Below are positions 10,661 through 23,700 of a stretch of DNA of 64,000 nt, one piece after another (position 1 is the first letter of the stretch; every line of letters starts with the position of its first letter). The notes beneath the pieces were generated by a model that did no database searches, was not told the DNA's origin, and worked only from the letters and a program-made list of their open reading frames with translations. Source of the DNA: Lumbricus terrestris (Eukaryota; Annelida; Clitellata; Crassiclitellata; Lumbricidae); contig OX457036.1 in the NCBI GenBank assembly GCA_949752735.1, positions 83,261,005-83,325,004 of the forward strand, in the 5' to 3' direction. A program made the translations under genes and the position numbers.

Positions 10661-13600
10661 ATGAGGACTATTCTTGTCATAGTTTCAATTTTTGGTTTGG
10701 CAAAACCAGAATATTACACCGATTACTGGGCTGTTCAAGTGGAAGGAGGCCCAGATGTGGCCCGCAGTCTAGCAGAACGTCATGGATTCACATACGTCGA
10801 CAAGGTGAGGTTCACTTTCTCAGAGATACTTTCTATGACTGGTTGAGTGTTGCTGCATCTATTTCAGATATGGCTTTATACCTTATTTGTTTGGTTCTTT
10901 GCGGTTTGATGTAGAGCATCATCGGCCAATGCAATGTATATTTATAATGTATAGAGTTGAAGTGTAGTTTAAAGGTGCTGCTCAGATACTTACACACATG
11001 TATGCATTAAATGCATACCTATATGCTAAGCTTATGTATGTACATATGTACATTAGAGATTGACATGATTAGTTAATTGCCAATCAATTAGAATTATGTC
11101 AGGTGTCATCTAATCAATTAGCTGTTTATCAAATTGGTAGACTAATTGATTGGAATGTGATTGAGTAGTTACCAATCTCCGATGTACTGACTTGCGTGCA
11201 TGCATTTATGCAGAGCTGCATGTCAAAGATAGTGCTTTGTTTGTGCACTGAACTGTTCTTCTATAATGATCTGTCTTGTACTAGAAATCAGAGATGTTAA
11301 ACGATAATCGGAAATCCAATTATCGATTTCTAAACAATGATTTGTTCTTATTGTTTACAAAACGATTATCAAATTTAGTTTTAAAAGTCATTTTCGAAAT
11401 TTATAAGAGATTTATGCTCACTAAAAGCTGAAGGGTTGCCAAGGAGACAGACTAAAATTGCAACTGATAACTGATAGTTGCAACACTGGGTTACAGATGA
11501 GCCATTATATCTAAGAGACCTGTCGTTGATGTGGCCCTTCGAGTGCAATCATTCGAATGCAGCATCGCTTCATTAAATTTATAAATTTTTTGACGGCGAA
11601 AATGAAATCAATGTACAATTACAGAACCTCTTAAACACTTTTTTGATGTCGAAAATGTTGTTGAACGCAATGAATCCCAGCGGCAGCCATCTTTGTTTAT
11701 CAGCTGGATAACCAATTTTTAAACTGATGTTAACAACCCTGCTAACATAGAAATATCACAGGAAACATTGTCAGCTTATGGATAGAAGAAATTAGGGTGC
11801 ATCATTGGCAGATTATTAAAAGGGCAGTACAATGTACAATTAGCCACACACACTTGGACTTTAATGCTTATTCTTCATGCTGTGTAATTTTAGATTATGC
11901 CGGATTTCTACCATTTTCAACATAGAAAGGTGTCAAAACGGTCTATAAATCCAAGTCATCATTTTCACGAACAGCTGGTACTTGAACCACAGGTGAGATT
12001 GCACAATTTGAACTCACACATTTGACATCAATTGGCTTTGCATATAAAATGAAGAAGCTCAGTCCCGTATTAAAGCCAACTATATTTAGAGGCTGCCTGG
12101 TTATGAAGTGCTGGTGAATGTATTTTATCAATCTATGAGGGTGGTAGACCGTTTGTCTTCCGTGTACCACCAGATTTTTACCCACCATCCGAATTATTCG
12201 CTCATTCATTCATTCATTCATTACGAGGATTTATATAGCGCCCCTTTAAGGCAACTACTCAGAAGCGCTTCAGACCTCAGTATGACTAAAAGGACAGTTT
12301 GAGATGTGCATGGTATGGACCACGGGAACAAGAAAAGCGACAGCTTTTAGGGAGCATGTCCCAAAGTGAGGGCCGGCCATCAAGAAAGCGTGATTCTGCT
12401 TGGTGGCTGTGTGGGCAAAAAAGACTCTGAACCAAGTTACATAAAAAATAAAAAACGAAAAAACAACGGTTTTTCGGAGAGAATAAAAAAACGAAAAAAA
12501 CGTTTTTGCAACTTTGAGTGCTACAGGATTCTTAAAATGTTTCATTTGCAGTGAATTGAAACTTTTAATTCTTTTTCCATGCAGTTAGGATCTTTACCCT
12601 CTGCCTATCAATTCTGTTTTGATTAAGTGCCACTGAATAAGCTGGTTCCTGTGGCTTCACCTTTCTGCCATGGGCGCTGTATTAATCTTGAGATTACGAT
12701 AATGGTAAAAAAAATTGTCAGAGGAAGGCGCTGGTGAAGGATGCATTCCTAAGACAGATCAAGAGGCATTTTCACTGTAGTTTCAGCTGCTGTTTTCCCA
12801 TGGCGTGCCTCAAGGTTATCATTATTAACGTATGGCATTTGGCAAATGCTTGCCTAAATTCTTGTAAGCTGCTTTATCATAGTATATTAGATTAAGTAAT
12901 GGGTGGCATACATTCTTGGATATTTTTGGTTGCTGGTTCAAAGCTTGGAATCCAGTTCTGTTTGTTCTTTCCATTTCTTAATGTTATTTAGGTATAAATT
13001 TGAGAAAATTTGATTTCAGTTGCAACCTACTGCAGCCTTACTTCTGGTTTCTCAAAGATGTCAGATTGCAATTGTTATTATTTTTTTTAAGTAACTTCTG
13101 TATCATGCAATTCTATACTATACAACTGTAATTTGATACAATACCATCTCTACAAAGCTCAGAATCGCACATTGAAGCTGTGCAGCCATTAAGAGCCATA
13201 AGTATAGACTGGAAGATGTAAGTTTTCTATTTAAAGTGAAAGACAATCTTGCTGATGATGAAATTGTTAACATGTGGAGGTAGAGGGTTACAGATGGTTG
13301 GACTGGCAACAGTGTTTGAATGTAAATAAGAGTCAAAACTTGTGTCAGGAGAAACATACAGAACTTTGACTTTCCAGCATCTGCTTGTCAAATAGAGGAT
13401 TAGCCTTTTACTGAGTGGTAGGATCTGATCATGTGGGATAGCAGTTGGCTTTGCTCTGTGTACATGAGGGATTTCAGATATGCTCACAGATAGGAAGCCA
13501 GTGTAGAGAACAAAGAGCTGGTGCTGTATGGTGCTGGTACAGTAGTCAAAAATGTAATCTTGTAACCTGGTACATGATTGTGACTAGAGTAGAGTAAGCA

Positions 13601-16600
13601 TTCAGTGTGCATTCAGGTAGACCTTACTCTTTGTGCATTCACGGATACCTTAGAATATGGAGTTGTTGTAATCGAGTCCAGTCAAAACAATGCAGCGTAT
13701 CAGTGCTTTCAACGATCTTAAAGCCAGAATAGTGTGAGGTTGTCTGATTCTTTTTAGGTGAAGCAAGCACAATAAGAAATGGCAGCTATTTGAGGTTTAG
13801 GAATTTAGTGGAAAGGGAAAGATCCCAAACAGTAGATGATGGAGAGAGTAGAGAGTGAGGAAATCAAGAGTGGGAGTTCAGCACAGTGTAGGAGCTTTGA
13901 AGAGCGATCAAACCAGATGAGTTCAGAATTGTTCCTGATTAAACTTGAGCTGCACAGACGGACTCTGCAGTATGATGTCATCAATGCAGGCAACCTCATT
14001 TAGTGGTGTTGCGATTGTGGTGCTATAGAAGTCATTAGATTAGAGTAGACTTTGAGATTGTGCTGACTTCAAAGGTTTTCATAAAGTAATGGCTGTTATC
14101 AGTTGATTGCTCTACATAAGCAGAGGAGCGTTATGTATGCAGCTTTTGAATTGTCAGAGTGTTTATGCTTGCTGGGCATGTTGTGGTGGGACATGTTATG
14201 GTGAAGGGTTCTGGATGTGTGGACTGGAATGAAAGCATGTAGGGGATTATACGAGGGAGGAAATAAGAGCTGACCAAGAAAACTGTCAGGCAGTGTTTAT
14301 TGAGGGGACAATGTATTACAGTGGAATAACAGATCTATGTCTACTGCTGGTGTTGCTGAAGATGGTGGACTTTTGAGGGCGTCTGCTAACACTACAGTAC
14401 AGAGGCTTTCATCAGGACCATTGTTTGGTGCTTATACTTTTGAAGTGTGGTTTAATAATGTCCAGTACGCCATTTAACTATGCATCAATAATTCAATATA
14501 GTGTATATGAATTCAAATTTGGAGTCTTTTTAGTATTTGAATTCTATTTTGCTTGAGTTATGTATCCTTAAAAAGAGTTCTGTGGTCAAGGAAGGCCATT
14601 GAGAAATGTTGTTTTGTGAAATATCCAATTCCCTGTAAGGCCGTTAACCCAAAAAAGCGAGGACGTTGTTCATTTGTTCAATTGCTGTTGTCCTGCTTGC
14701 ACTTTGAGTTAGAGCATTCTTCTTTGCCAGGACGACACCCCAGAGGGTGATTACTGAATTGGGTTTTTGAAAATGAATGATTGCCTACTGCTATCGCACT
14801 ACGCTCGTGTCCCTGGGAGAAAATCAATGGTCAAAAGGCTACAAGATGTCACCATTTCACATGATGTCACCATTTCACATGATGTCACCATTTCACATGA
14901 TGTCACCATTTCACACGATGTCACCATTTCACATGATGTCACCATTTCACATGTCTGTCCAGATGGAAAGGGTGTCGCTTAAGTCAAGCAACAAGATTGT
15001 ATTAACATATAATACGAGCTGTGACACGTACTGACTGCTTCCATACATTGAATTACCGAGAACCTTCCTTTACTTTACATTATAATCATTGTCATCATTA
15101 ATTCCTGATGCTCTTCATTTCATGGCTGTGAATTTTCCTTGGTCATTCTCCTCTCTAATATTGCTTTTTTGCAATATGCCTGTTTCAGTTGTGTTATATC
15201 ATTGTTTATATTGTCCATCTGATCCTTCGTGGTCTTGGCCTTAGAACTCTCTCTCTTTAATAGCTTCGTATCACGCATGCAATGCCTCAGTGGGTCTGAC
15301 CAACAGATAAGAATCTTTCCACTGTATGGATGTTCAGAACAATTTCAGTTTTCATTGAATAATTTGATGATCCAGAAGAAATGCAGATCACAAATTCTGA
15401 TGTAAGATCATTGATGAGTACAGTGACAAAGAGCTTTCAGTTCTGATAATATCAGCTCCTGATGGTATCAGTTATGGTACAATCAGCTCCTGATGCTCTC
15501 AGTTCAAAGTTAATGCAAAAGGTGGCAGTCACTCATGATAGCAATGGTTTTTGTGCTTTTTGTATGCATTTCTCATCAATACTTTCAATGTTTTTATTTT
15601 GTGTAGTCTATCCAGCCTAGTTGTAGTTTCTCTTCTTTCTTGTTAAATCTTTTATGTACCCCGGTAGTGCTTTGCATTCAGTTGGTCATGGTGAGAAACC
15701 ATTCTTTTGATTTGACCACCTGCACATGGCGCAAGTGGTGTAGTGGGTACGTTCGTTGCCTTGCAGTTGGATGGTTCCAGGTTCAAATCCACCTCTAGCC
15801 ACCATGTCCTACTTGTAATGTGGCCATCTTTTGTGACTGCTACTCAAATCTAAGTCTATTCTATTTTATTTGGTGTTCTACCAACAACAGATTATTGTTG
15901 ATCTACCAACATCTTGCAGCGATTACCTTGCACTTAAAGCAGGCTTACGTGCATATTGCATTGCATTTCGATAAATTTTAGAAAAGCATGTAAAATTGTG
16001 TGGAGACAACCTATTTACTTGAGCATCCGTTAAGCCAGAGCTAATGAAAACTCTACTGCATCAGCAAACCTTAGAAACAAAGTTGATAATGTAAATGTGC
16101 TCATTTTTCTATGGTGGCCAAATAAAGACTTGGAGCCTGCTCATTTTCAGTGATTTGATCAGACAGAGATCCTCCTTACCCCCCGCCCCTCACCACCACT
16201 GATAGACCTTAATCGCAACTAACTAATCCATAGGAGTTACATTCATGCAATGTGTGGAGGTTTGGCATGGCAGTGATAAGGGAACTGCGGTGGGCATAAA
16301 ATGTTAACGTTTTCGGGCTATGTCTAGTGCCTAGCTAGACAGATGGATGCTGGTGGTTTTCCGATTGCCTGCAGAGGGAATGCTGAACGCCAGATTACCC
16401 AGATTAGTCGCACGGTCCTTTGTGTGAGGGAAATGTTAATTTTATCGTTTGGTCATGACTTTTCCCTCCGGACGCTTTCTTATCAGCCAGTGGCTGTACG
16501 TTGCAGTGTGTACTCTAATCAATTGGGAATTTTTAATCTCTTAATGCGGCTATATGAGCATGTTGCTTCGTTACATTACATTTGAAGTTAAGTGTTTCAA

Positions 16601-19600
16601 TGTTGGCTTCAGGAATGTATGTATGTATGTATGAACGCATGCTTGTGTTTAAACGTTAGTGTATGTATACTCATATTGGTATTGTATTGTATTTAATCAT
16701 TTATAAAACACCTCTAAAGGGTGAACCGTTCAGAGGCGCTCAAAAAGGTGTCTGTATACTTGTATTACATAACATTGCTTGTTATTGCTCCCAAGTCAAC
16801 CATTATTGTGTAACAAACATAGATTGAAAGTTAAGTCAGAATGCATAGCGAGGACCAGAAGGGACTAAAGTCCTGTTGAAACGGGCCAACCATTGAGTGT
16901 ATGATGAAGGTTAAATAACAAATGCAATGTTAAATATGTTACATAAAAAGCATTGGTGGAGTTAGTGATATAATATGCCCTTAACTAAGTAGACCATAGA
17001 GCTAGTGTTAGATCTATGCATTTTTTTGGTAAGTTGAGCACGTGTGTATCTGTAGGTTGTGCACGTGGGAGTTTTGAAATAGGGACGGTTGAATGTCCTG
17101 AGATTGTCTAAATATGGAAGATCATACCAGCTATAATCATAGAAAACCTACGACTGTTGTAGGTGCAAAATTATCTCTTTAGTCACCTGCTGCTGTTCTA
17201 GTGTAATATGAGTGAAGATCAAAGGCCATTCTGAAGTAATTTACGAATGCCTTGGGAACAGATTATGATTAAAATGGAACACGAATTCACCAGTTTGTAT
17301 ACTATATTGTTTTGTGTTGGGCAGCTATTCTTTCTGCAAAACATTAGCATTGTGGGATTCATAGTGTGCGGCCAATAGTCATGAAAGCATGAGATCCAGA
17401 TCATGATTCGTTGTGTTAGTCATGAGTAGATTAAGTGAATAGCATATATTTATCCGGAAATGTGGATGTTTGTTTGAAATTCATGATAGATGCAAATGTT
17501 TTGTTGCAACTTTTGGTAGATATTTGCGTAATATGCATAATGCATATCTATACTTGTGTGTTTGTATTTGTATGTGTATATATGTCATGCATGCATGTAT
17601 GTATATATTCTATACAGCAGTTTTAATTACGTGAGCAAAATGCTTTGTCTATTTAAGTGTACATGATGCTGTGGTTACTTTAGAGAGCTTCTTCAAAGTG
17701 TGTTTAAGACGGGTGTAAATTTTCTTAAATTTTCATACTCCGGAAGATAGATTGCCGCAAAATTAAAGGATTTGTTTATGATATGTTGACTCTTGAAATT
17801 GAGACATTTTTTAAAGAAATTTCCACTCATGCTGTTGTGCATAATGTAGTGCAGTTTCTCTTAAATGTGTCATCTTTACCTACATTACAGCTATGCACAT
17901 ATGTACAAGCCTTTTAGAAGTTCTGCAGGGATGTAGGTCTGTGTGAATGTCTGCATAGAACTCTGATTAAGTACGATTAGACTCGTTTCTGACTACAAAA
18001 GATGCGATTCTGATAGCCGGAAACGTATAAATGTTCAGCGCTTTCCTCGTAGCTTTAGTATCTTCTTCGTTTATGTTGTCTGTCCATTACGGTTAAATGG
18101 CCATCTGTCACTGCATCTCTTTCGTTCAGACTCTGCGTTCAACGTTCATGCGTCGTTTTGTATTCGGTTATTAGGTCTTCTATGCATTTGTGGTCACATC
18201 AACTGATTCTCTGTTGAATGACTTTCTTGAGTAGAGATGAAGTCTGTCACATGTGATAATCTCTGTCGTGGGCATCTTCTACGTTTTCTGTCTTTGTTGT
18301 ATCAGCAGTTGGAAACAATTCCTTGAGGTCGTTCATTGTAATCTGGTCATTGGCACTTTTGATGGGCTTGCTTGAAGAGTTGCCATATAGGGCAGCACTT
18401 TCAAGTTCAATTACAATCTGTTGTCTTTTTTGCTTTTGATTTCAGGTTGTTGTGCGGTTCTTGTAATTTTTCATAGCAGTCACAGTTCCATAATAAGTGC
18501 ACTCTTACTTTTTGTGTCGTGTGTTTATCTGCATCCATCGTTTGACTGGATTCATAATTATAACCAATCATAATTTTGCTTTTGTAGATAAATTCTCCAT
18601 AAAAAACCATAAAAAACAAACGAAAACAAGTTTATGTGTTGTTTTCATTGGAAGCTGGCAGCTAAATTTACTGTGAAATGGAATTAATTTGTTCCAACGA
18701 AGATGACTTTCTCTGTTAAGAGCTTTTGCTGGCGTCACGATGGCTTTCCGAGGATTAGCAGTTGATTCTGTCTCCTCGGAGCTGTTTATATTATATGCTA
18801 GCGTGGGCTTGAAGCGACTAATCCCTTTCTCAATCTCAGAGACTTAGGGTGTCCTCTATAGGCTTATTTGGTTCTCAGGGTTTACCAAAGTGAATTGTCT
18901 TTGGGTGGGAGGCACATTTTCTACTGTTTATATGTCCTACGCTTATTCAGCATTTTGTGTATTCACCCACCCTTTCCTTCACTTGCATGTATATCCTTAT
19001 CTACACATCATAGATCTGCTCCATTTGTCAATCAGTTATTTTTTGGGATTATATATATCAGTCTGGCAGGTTATTAAATCCTTGACTGATGAGATCATGT
19101 CTCTATCCATCCATTTTATATCCATTTATAAATCCTGTAGATTGGAGCTTCCTGGAATATTCTGTCCATCCATCTCAAATAATCATCTGTAATAGATGGC
19201 CGTTAACGTGGTCATCCATCTTGCATCCAGGCATCCTCTGCTCTGCACAGCCTGTCGTTTAAACATTTGCCATGTTGTTTTAGTTTCCTATCCTAATGAC
19301 CAGTGCTCTTGTATTCAGATGCAGTTATATGGTTGGTGGGATAATGGCTTTGCAGGAATTACCCAGGCTTTTGTATCAAAAGCTTTTTTAATGACTGTTG
19401 CTTCTCCAAGACATGTTGATAGACCTATGTTTGATTGTTTATCATAAATTCTACATGTGTGTATAACATTTGTGTAGATTATTGATATGTATTTTATGTA
19501 TATATTCTATATATATTTTTTTATATTTTCTCCACCTCAGTCCGTGACCTTGGTGTTGTGCTAGACCAGGAACTTACTTTTGTACCTCACATTAATCGTC

Positions 19601-20681
19601 TCAGTCGCTCCTGTTTCTATCAGCTGCGCCAGCTTCGCACTGTCGCTCGCTCTCTCTCAACTGGTGCTGCAACTACGCTTGTACATTCCTTTGTCTCAGC
19701 TCGTCTTGACTATTGCCTATCCCTTTATGCTGGTTTACCATCTGGTCGATTATCTTCTCTTGACCGTATTCTGCACGCTGCAGCACGCCTCATTGGTCAT
19801 CTGCCCAAATTTGGTCATGTTACAAATTACATGCTGGAGGTTCTGCATTGGCTCCCAGTCCGTCAGCGCATCGAATACAGAATCTCGTCCTTAATATGGC
19901 GCTGCCAGCTAGGTCTTGCTCCATCTTACCTACTCGATCTTTGTCGGCCTATGTTAAGTGCTCGGACTGGTCGGTCCCTACGCTCGGCTGTTAGGGAAGT
20001 ACTCTTTGTCCCATTTGCTCGTACCTCCACCATGCAGAGTCGTGCTTTTTCTGTGGTTGGCCCAGTGGTATGGAATGCCCTCCCACTTGAGCTGCGCCTG
20101 TTCCCTAGATCACTCTCTGACACATTCTATAAGCACCTAAAAACTGTTCTGTTTGTCCGTACTGGAGTCGGGAGCGCCTCTGAGTAGTTTCCTTGAAGAG
20201 GCGCTATATAAATACTTGAATGAATGAATGAATGTATTTTATGTATATATTCTATATATATTTTTATAATCTATATGTAAGGTTACAACTAGGCATATAC
20301 CTTTATGGTTATAATCTGTTCCTAGTGCAGTTTTAAGATGTGTGCGATGTGATCTTGTGCTTTGCTTTTCATAATCGAATTTGGTTATTTATATTCTGTT
20401 CATATTTGATGGTTTGGACTTACATGTGTAGGGTCTACCATTATTATCTTAGCTGACCTTATTCCACACATAATGCACTGCTTGCCAGAAGCGAAGGACA
20501 GAGTATATATATGAGGAGCAGAAGACGATTGCACTGCTTGCCAGACAATGTTAATGAAGACTTAGACTGACATTGAGATGAGCGCCGGACATAAGTTGAC
20601 AAATGACGGACTGCAATGGACAGCATTTGTTTGCACGCATCGTCGATGCAGATGATGATCGTGTTCTTTACATTGCCAGTA

Positions 20682-20732
<51 letters not shown>

Positions 20733-23700
20733 CTGTTCATCATTTTGACATCCACGCAGAGGAAGACCAAGAAAAAGAGGATGACCGAGACAGATGATGC
20801 TAGACTGGATGATGGAGGGCGGATACGAAAAACTCAAGGAGTAGGCACATTGGAGGATAGAGTGACAACATTTGCATTGGAACCTGCCTATGGGCAGAGA
20901 ACCTGAAGAAGAGACATCTATCCATTCTTCTGCCAATTGACTATATAAACCAACAATCCAACCAATTTTTATTTGTATTTAAAGTTGGAACATTGTTCAA
21001 TTTACGTATAGCCATGGTCGAATGGCCTCAACCCTGTGATTGGGTGAAATCTTTCTCAACCGCCCTGCCATGCCATTTAAAGCCCCAGTGTACAGAATTT
21101 GTCTGTTGTTCGGGCCAACTGTCCACCAACCATTCCCCAAACCTGGGCAGTCATCTGTCCATCCATGAGCTGCTATACATGCATATGGGTTGTACAAGAT
21201 TACCTAAACATGGAGCAGCTCCAAGCATTCTGTGTCCACCTCCTCATCTACAGATAATCTAGATTGCTGTGCAGTGGAAGGATGCCACAACAATGCGATG
21301 ACAATAGAAGAGATGCAGGCCTCTTAACCCCATTGTTTGAATTTTGTGTTAGGTGAAATGGTTGGAGCAGCAGATGAGCAAACGGAGAACGAAGCGAGAC
21401 CTCTACAGTAACTTATTCAACGATCCACACTGGCCTCACTTGTGGTATATGGTAAGTAATACTGTTGTTTCTTCTTCATCAATGATCCACTTTTGTTTCA
21501 CTTGTGGTATATGGTAAGTAATACTGTCGTCTCTTCTTCAATGATCCAATGTTGTTTCTCTTGTGGTATAAATTATGGTAAGTTGATAAATATTTTTTTA
21601 TCATTGTGTTGTTCCTTAATGCATTTTTGTCTTTTTTGTGTTTTATTAGACATGGCTGTGAACTTTAGGTCTGTTGTACCAATGGTTTAATTATTCTATT
21701 GTTGTGAGAGCATGCTAATTAAATCAATCTACATGGACTTCAGGCAACATCAGACCTTACCAGACGGACTCCCTTGCTCTAATACGAATATGTGCTTTCT
21801 CACGTATACAGACTTCTTCAGCTCATATTTTTAAGAGTGTGACACCCTGGGAGAGTGCCGGACCAGTTGTCCATAGATCATTAGCCATAATAAAGTGATT
21901 TACTTGGATGGCAACACAGTGGGATTGGAATTGACCAATGGAATGGAATACGAAATGAGACGTTTATGTCGTAGCTGACGGTGGAAGAAAACAGGCGACG
22001 GCAGAACAGTGAGGACATAAAAGGGTATATCATGCAAATGAAGAAAGCATAAAGAAGCAGAACAAGAGAATTACTTACCATATGAGAATAAGAGAAAGGA
22101 TATGAATAGAGGAAATCAGCGAAGATGTACAGCAGATGGAACATTAAAGTTTCCACAAGTCAACTTACAATTTTCAGTTGCATTTTATTATGCGCAATTG
22201 ATTTTAATAGTAATGTGGGAATGAGCTTGTATTTTGACAATTTCTTTCCTTTTTTATCTCTTCTCTAGCATAGTTTTTGTTGATATATGTCGTATTTATG
22301 GAAAAATTATTCTAACTACATTCTTCTTCATTGGTTTTCTGTATCATTATTGGAAATCACATGCTGGTATCACATGCTGATACAATGCATTCCTAATGCT
22401 TTCAAAGCATCAGCAAAGTATATTAACTGAGGCAACCTGTTGAGAAGGCATTCAATTGTACTTATGTGCAATTGTTTCTTTTCATTCTCGTGATCGATGA
22501 AGCATCGGGACGGTGCACCAGACATGAACGTCGGACTCGTTTATACGCAGTACAACATAACCGGTCGAGGAGTGAGCATCTCAATCCTAGACGATGGCAT
22601 TGAGAAGGATCATCCCGACTTAGTGAAGAACTACGTAAGTGCATTGAACGTGTCTTCAAATGCTGTCCACCATACATGTGTGCTGTGGGGCTGGTGCTGT
22701 GAATGAAGCAGTGTGCGTTCAGTTTGCCTGCGTTGCTTTCAATGCAGTCCTCCCTCACTGGTCTGCAGTTAGACTTGAATTTCTAATCAAGTCAAAATAT
22801 TTGTTTCAAAAGAATGTGCAATCAGGGACCTCTGTCCTCCCCCCTCCTCTATACAAACAGGCTCGACCAGTCTTCTTCCTCTCCCGGTCAGCCTTCCCTT
22901 CCCTTCCATCATGAGTTTTGACTCGTTTCTGACCCCCTGTTTCTCAATGGGCTCAAGTTGCACCTACCAAGTACAGAGAAACCCCTGTGTGATGGATTTC
23001 TGTGAAATAATGCTTTTTTTACAGATGCAACATAATTATGATGATATATGTGTTAAGATGTAAACACTTAACGTGTTAATGTGTAGAAATGAGAACGAGG
23101 AGCGTAGTATGAAGAACTGGTCCCTATTTTGATTTGTTCTTTAAGATTAAGAAGATGGAAAGGTTGTAAACGCTGCCCAAATGCAGATCTTGCATATGGA
23201 GGGATTTTCTTTGTTAGCAATGGCTTTAGATGGACTTCCACCATTTGAGGGCAGCTTATTATATCACCCAGTCTGATCAGTAGCAAAGATCTGGACGGTT
23301 GTTGAGCCAGCTGTTCGGGGGTGAGGGTCTGCCATTCAGTCAGTAACTGAATTTATTGCTTCATGTGTAAAGATGTCACAGCTGCACACAGAACTGCTCT
23401 GTCTTCATGTCCTATAGGCCAACAATTACTGTTTAAGTCTCTCTGCTTCTGTTTGATTAATTGAACAGCATGGAGGAGGAAGACAGGTACAGAACAGTGT
23501 GGCTGCTTCACATTGTGGACATTGCTATGGTCAGCTGAGCTCAGAGACAGACAGATGACAGACACACAGATATAGGCAGGGAGAGAGAGAGGGAGAGGTG
23601 GGAGGGAGGGAAAGAGGGATTATTAGAAGACTACAGTAATTGAACTTTTCCATGCATTACATTTACACAGAACTTTGCTCTGTGAGGTAAAGTGACGTTC

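Noticed and set aside
12780..12820. A candidate furin prodomain exon after tttcactgtag
   Set aside because: It reads [11 protein letters not shown] and lacks the YHF and basic site; the true exon is 11894-11992.
14845..14952. CRISPR-like regular repeats
   Set aside because: Units are contiguous with no spacers, and this is a eukaryotic intron.
14767..15034. Frames encoding repeated HDVTIS or MMSPFH
   Set aside because: Product of the 18-bp minisatellite in a furin intron.
15726..15805. A functional tRNA gene
   Set aside because: A and B boxes are present but arms do not fold into a cloverleaf with paired acceptor stem; better explained as a SINE head.
16343..16585. 80-codon frame in furin intron 2
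   Set aside because: No domain, no splice signals and no similarity that I recognise.
20562..20936. Frames with poly-Met, poly-Ser and poly-His
   Set aside because: Caused by the (CAT)16 microsatellite.
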